This document shows positions 44,316 to 46,095 of a stretch of 46,095 nt of DNA, piece by piece. The DNA is from Clostridium sp. AF37-5 (lineage in GTDB: Bacteria; Bacillota; Clostridia; Lachnospirales; Lachnospiraceae). Location: assembly GCF_003477605.1 (NCBI RefSeq), contig NZ_QUDR01000017.1, positions 18,593-64,687 on the forward strand. The letters are read 5' to 3'. Position 1 is the stretch's first letter. Each line of letters opens with the position of its first letter. The translations under genes and the position numbers were made by a program. The notes beneath the pieces were generated by a model that worked only from the letters and a program-made list of their open reading frames with translations, was not told where the DNA came from and did not search any database.

Positions 44316-44747
44316 CTAATAATATTTTCGAAACCCGCGTACATCATCTGTATAGCCAACCGCCTCATAAAACCGGTGTGCTCCCTTTCGGAATCCGGAA
44401 GAAACCAAAAGTGCATATTCACACTGATTTTTAAGTGCAAATTCATCCAGTGCCTCAAATATTTTTCTGCCAACGCCCTGCCCTCTGCATTCACCGGAAA
44501 CAATCACATTCTCTACAACAAGGAATGGAGCATCCAATGCAATACACACAATTCCCATCGTGCTGCCAAGCACCTTATCACCATCTGCTGCCACTGCAAG
44601 AAAATACTCCGGTCTGTCGACTGTACGATAATAATTGTTCTCTAATACTTCCATCGAAACTCCTTCCGGAATCAAATCCCGGTACATTTTCTGCAATTGT
44701 GGGAGGTCTGATTTTTTCATTTTTCGAATTTGAATTTCTTTTTTCAT
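44316..44747 (-). CDS. GNAT-family N-acetyltransferase
   Basis: A 143-residue acetyl-CoA-dependent acetyltransferase. The GNAT core is visible: IQIRKMKKSDLPQLQKMYRDL at the N-terminus, VVENVIVSGECRGQGVGRKIFEAL with the acetyl-CoA-binding RGQGVG loop, and CEYALLVSSGFRKGAHRFYEAVGY at the end. Substrate unknown. The ATG at 44747 follows AGGTGAT; an upstream ATG at 44774 lacks a ribosome site. It has its own promoter at 44794-44822. It lies on the left side of the invertible segment, toward which the flagellar promoter points in the present orientation. Confidence 0.88.
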   Translation of the reverse strand: MKKEIQIRKMKKSDLPQLQKMYRDLIPEGVSMEVLENNYYRTVDRPEYFLAVAADGDKVLGSTMGIVCIALDAPFLVVENVIVSGECRGQGVGRKIFEALDEFALKNQCEYALLVSSGFRKGAHRFYEAVGYTDDVRGFRKYY

Positions 44748-44793
44748 ATCTATCACCTGATTTTCATTTTCCATTCGTCAATAATCTCACTAT

Positions 44794-44822
44794 AGTATAC
44801 GAAAATTTAATGAATTTGTCAC
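44794..44822 (-). promoter_or_regulatory. Sigma-A promoter of the GNAT gene
   Basis: Minus strand: GTGACA (-35) and TATACT (-10), 17 bp apart, 47 bp before the start at 44747. Confidence 0.6.
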
Positions 44823-44869
44823 TAAAAAAGAAGAAAAAATGGTCATAATAAAGAAAAACTCTTCCTAAT

Positions 44870-44906
44870 AAAAAGAATGCAACATTTGTTGGTAAAATGT
44901 TGCATT
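44870..44906 (-). terminator. Left crossover site acting as a terminator hairpin
   Basis: Read on the minus strand, the 12-bp arms of the left recombination site form a hairpin with a 7-base loop, followed by CTTTTTATT just outside the segment. A transcript leaving the invertible segment leftward would probably end here. The right-hand site lacks the T-run. Confidence 0.55.
44876..44906. repeat. Left inverted recombination site of the invertible segment
   Basis: 31 bp: arm AATGCAACATTT, centre GTTGGTA, arm AAATGTTGCATT. The arms are perfect inverted 12-mers. This is the standard layout of a tyrosine-recombinase crossover site with an asymmetric centre that sets direction. Confidence 0.9.
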
Positions 44907-44924
44907 TTCTCTCTGACACTATAT

Positions 44925-44950
44925 ATATCGGCTGTTTTCTTTTTTACTTA
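44925..44950 (-). promoter_or_regulatory. Flagellar sigma-28/sigma-D-type promoter inside the invertible segment
   Basis: Minus strand: TAAG (44950-44947), 14-bp spacer, GCCGATAT (44932-44925). The known B. subtilis sigma-D consensus is TAAA-N14-16-GCCGATAT, so only one base differs. As sequenced it points left, out of the segment and away from flagellin. After inversion its -10 box would lie about 74 bp before the csrA start codon. Confidence 0.75.
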
Positions 44951-44980
44951 ACCCCCTTTTTTTAACTTTTTAATTTTTTT

Positions 44981-45556
44981 CTATAGAACATTTTTTTCAT
45001 ATACTTCGTCTTTGTCTAACTGCTCAATCCCTAAGTAACGCTTTGTGATTTCATAGGAAGAATGATTGTAAATACTCATAAGCAATGCGGGTGGCGTTCC
45101 ATTTCTCCAAGCATAATAGCCAAAAGTTTTTCGTAATGAATGGCAGCTGACAGGTTCTTTCATGCCACATTTCTGTGCTGCCTTTTGAATAATCCGAAAT
45201 GCTTGTGAGCGTGTAATTGGTTCATCTTTAACCTTTTGACTAGAAAAAATATAATGTTCGGAATCAATGGTTTCTATTGTTTTTCGATAATAATCCAGTG
45301 CTTCCTTTGTTGCACGGTTCAATGCCAACACATTTTTCTTTCCTGTTTTTTTCTCAGCCACAATGATGTGCTCCAAATAGCCGGCAGAGTTACATACATC
45401 TTTCCATTTTAAATTTAAAATGTCGCTAATCCGTAATGCCGAGTTGAGTCCAAAAACAATCTGTGCATAATTTCTTGGCTTGTTTTCCTCCTTTTTGTAA
45501 TAATTTCTAAAATTTTCCAGAGTTTTTTTGTTCCGTATCGGTTGTGTCGTTCCCAT
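44981..45556 (-). CDS. Compact tyrosine recombinase (FimB/FimE-sized invertase)
   Basis: A 191-residue catalytic-domain-only tyrosine recombinase without a full N-terminal core-binding domain, the size of the FimB/FimE inversion enzymes. Catalytic residues are complete: Arg42 (SALRISDIL), a Lys near 70 in the EKKTGKK hairpin, His139-x-x-Arg142 (CHSLRKTF), His165 (YNHSSYE) and the nucleophile Tyr174 (KRYLGIEQL). The ATG at 45556 follows GGAGG at 5 bp. No terminator follows the gene before the segment end. It lies wholly between the two inverted sites, so it would flip with the promoter. It probably catalyses the inversion of its own segment. Confidence 0.92.
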   Translation of the reverse strand: MGTTQPIRNKKTLENFRNYYKKEENKPRNYAQIVFGLNSALRISDILNLKWKDVCNSAGYLEHIIVAEKKTGKKNVLALNRATKEALDYYRKTIETIDSEHYIFSSQKVKDEPITRSQAFRIIQKAAQKCGMKEPVSCHSLRKTFGYYAWRNGTPPALLMSIYNHSSYEITKRYLGIEQLDKDEVYEKNVL

Positions 45557-45611
45557 ACTAACCTCCTTCTCCCTTCCATATTTGGATTACTTAAAAATAA
45601 TCCTTGCTGTC

Positions 45612-45642
45612 AATGCAACATTTTACCAACAAATGTTGTATC
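45612..45642. repeat. Right inverted recombination site of the invertible segment
   Basis: 31 bp: arm AATGCAACATTT, centre TACCAAC (reverse complement of the left centre), arm AAATGTTGTATC. It differs from the reverse complement of the left site at two positions, both in the outer arm facing csrA. Confidence 0.9.
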
Positions 45643-45650
45643 AATGCAAG

Positions 45651-45660
45651 ACAGGGAGGT
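45651..45660 (+). promoter_or_regulatory. CsrA-type binding motif over the csrA ribosome site
   Basis: ACAGGGAGGT matches the known CsrA consensus core ACARGGANGU and contains the GGAGG of csrA, suggesting self-repression of translation. Confidence 0.5.
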
Positions 45661-45667
45661 CTAAAAA

Positions 45668-45925
45668 ATGCTTCGATTATCACTTAGTACAGAAGAATAC
45701 TTAATGCTTGGCGATGATATCAAAATTGTTTTTTTAGGCGGAAGTAATCATCATTTGCGTATTATGATTGATGCTCCTAAGGAAGTTAATATCGTACGCA
45801 GTACCGTATTAGAAAAAAACAATCCGGAATTAAAGAAGAATTCTCCTTCTTATTATGCCGAGCCAAACTTACCGGAAAAGTACCGAAAAAAAAGAGGCAC
45901 GAAACCCGGTGACACCAAATCGTAA
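45668..45925 (+). CDS. csrA: Carbon storage regulator CsrA (divergent N-terminus)
   Basis: An 85-residue RNA-binding translational repressor, longer than the usual 60-75 residues because of a charged tail (PEKYRKKRGTKPGDTK). The core is clear: MLRLSLS, LGDDIKIVFLG, IDAPKEVNIVR. Arg44, essential for RNA binding in classic CsrA, is kept, as is Leu4. The usual Arg6 is Leu. In flagellated Firmicutes CsrA blocks flagellin translation and is held back by FliW; fliW is not in this window. The ATG at 45668 has GGGAGG seven bases before it. Only 25 bp separate it from the invertible segment, so its promoter must lie inside that segment or it is silent here. Confidence 0.9.
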   Translation: MLRLSLSTEEYLMLGDDIKIVFLGGSNHHLRIMIDAPKEVNIVRSTVLEKNNPELKKNSPSYYAEPNLPEKYRKKRGTKPGDTKS

Positions 45926-45941
45926 TAATAATCAGGGGATT

Positions 45942-45966
45942 GCAAGCTGCCGGGCCCGCAGCCTGC
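45942..45966 (+). other. Hairpin in the csrA-flagellin leader
   Basis: GCAAGCTGC can pair with GCAGCCTGC around a GC-rich loop, with weaker outer pairing (AGGGG with CCTCT). No T-run follows, so it is not a clear terminator. It may tune or stabilise the flagellin leader. Confidence 0.45.
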
Positions 45967-46028
45967 ACCTCTGGATATTATAGAAACTAAAACAAACGCA
46001 ACGTCGCAAACGGATTTGTGACGGTAAA

Positions 46029-46038
46029 ACAAGGAGGT
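46029..46038 (+). promoter_or_regulatory. CsrA-type binding motif over the flagellin ribosome site
   Basis: ACAAGGAGGT matches the CsrA consensus core and covers the GGAGG used by flagellin, as in the known hag leader of B. subtilis. Confidence 0.55.
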
Positions 46039-46045
46039 AATTATT

Positions 46046-46095
46046 ATGATCGTACAACACAACATTACATCAATGAACGCTAACAGACAGTTAGG
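46046..46095 (+). CDS. Flagellin, 5' end only
   Basis: The first 16 codons, MIVQHNITSMNANRQL, match the highly conserved N-terminus of bacterial flagellin (the D0 helix that starts NxxxxxANRxL). The ATG at 46046 has GGAGG eight bases before it. The rest lies beyond the window edge. It lies 120 bp behind csrA on the same strand; no separate sigma-28 promoter was seen in that gap, so it probably depends on the transcript that starts before csrA. Confidence 0.9.
   Translation, partial: MIVQHNITSMNANRQL

Larger units (their letters stand above)
44876..45642. mobile_element. Self-contained invertible DNA segment (phase switch) upstream of csrA-flagellin
   Basis: 767 bp bounded by two 31-bp sites in inverted orientation (29/31 identical). 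It contains one tyrosine recombinase gene and a sigma-28/sigma-D-type promoter at the left end facing out. Since both sites have the same core in opposite orientation, recombination would flip the segment, not remove it. It ends 25 bp before csrA. In the sequenced orientation the flagellar promoter faces away from csrA and flagellin (OFF reading); the flipped form would drive them. The switch function is inference from layout. Confidence 0.8.

Noticed and set aside
44907..44930. A plus-strand sigma-A promoter (TTGCAT / TATATA) inside the left end of the segment
   Set aside because: The -35 lies in the crossover site and the match is weak; it would only run antisense to the recombinase in either orientation.
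44981..45556. Prophage or integrative element integrase
   Set aside because: No phage or conjugation genes and no tRNA attachment site nearby; the flanking sites are inverted rather than direct, which favours inversion over excision.
45557..45611. A sigma-A promoter for the recombinase starting with TTGACA at 45613-45608
   Set aside because: The -35 match is perfect, but no acceptable -10 lies 16-18 bp away, so it is not listed as a feature.
45926..46045. Separate sigma-28 promoter for flagellin
   Set aside because: No GCCGATA-like -10 box with a TAAA at the right spacing is present between csrA and flagellin.

Overview
The window looks like a chromosomal piece of a gut Lachnospiraceae bacterium of the Roseburia / Agathobacter (Eubacterium rectale) type. 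The reasons are moderate-to-low GC with strong GGAGG ribosome sites; secreted proteins with Lys-rich Ig-like domains and PT-rich linkers; a GH10 xylanase, GH3 glucosidase and sugar-binding-protein-dependent sugar transport; YesM/YesN-type two-component control; and a csrA-flagellin gene pair at the right end. The family assignment is inference; no rRNA is present.

Layout. 30-1175: acetyltransferase and Nudix hydrolase (-). 1441-3588: GH3 glucosidase (+), followed on the other strand by a GH31 remnant and two unknown Met-rich genes. 4691-12270: a long leftward cell-envelope operon, ldt - leuS - GT2/TagF fusion - TagF - luxS, starting at a consensus promoter near 12320. 12365-12557: a 193-bp imperfect hairpin. 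12675-17356: DedA protein, YtaF/MntP-like protein, P-type Ca2+ ATPase and DHH phosphoesterase, with two convergent overlaps. 17559-21056: a modular secreted GH10 xylanase. 21247-33285: galK - galE - FGGY kinase - response regulator - histidine kinase, then a YtfQ-YtfR-YtfT-YjfF-type furanose-sugar ABC transporter, all leftward. 33452-36585: SGNH esterase - tgt - yajC. 36770-39077: MarR remnant and a secreted FN3 protein. 39207-39277: tRNA-Trp. 39345-40801: an Rpn-type nuclease with a partial tandem duplicate. 41004-44208: a collapsed capsule/exopolysaccharide locus (CpsB phosphatase, truncated LCP, Wzx tail, chimeric GT2 fragment, Fe-S F420-type protein). 44316-44747: GNAT acetyltransferase.

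The most striking item is at 44876-45642. A FimB/FimE-sized tyrosine recombinase gene lies between two 31-bp sites in inverted orientation (29/31 identical). Each site has two 12-bp inverted arms around a 7-bp asymmetric centre, the classic layout of a tyrosine-recombinase crossover site. Inside the segment, at the end far from csrA, is a near-consensus flagellar sigma-28/sigma-D promoter (TAAG-N14-GCCGATAT) pointing away from csrA and flagellin. Only 25 bp separate the segment from csrA, so csrA has no evident promoter as sequenced. Inversion would place the promoter about 74 bp upstream of csrA, facing csrA and flagellin. I read this as a self-contained phase-variation switch for flagellar expression, caught in the OFF orientation. 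In that orientation the crossover site followed by a T-run also looks like a terminator for the misdirected transcript. Both csrA and flagellin carry a CsrA-type ACARGGAGGT motif over their ribosome sites, suggesting a second, post-transcriptional layer.

The rest of the window works mainly in plant-polysaccharide use (xylanase, glucosidase, esterase, furanose/galactose import and phosphorylation) and in building the cell envelope. Several loci are visibly decaying by deletion: GH31, MarR, and the capsule locus at two junctions. Promoters and terminators were found by reading for hexamers and hairpins; no search was run.
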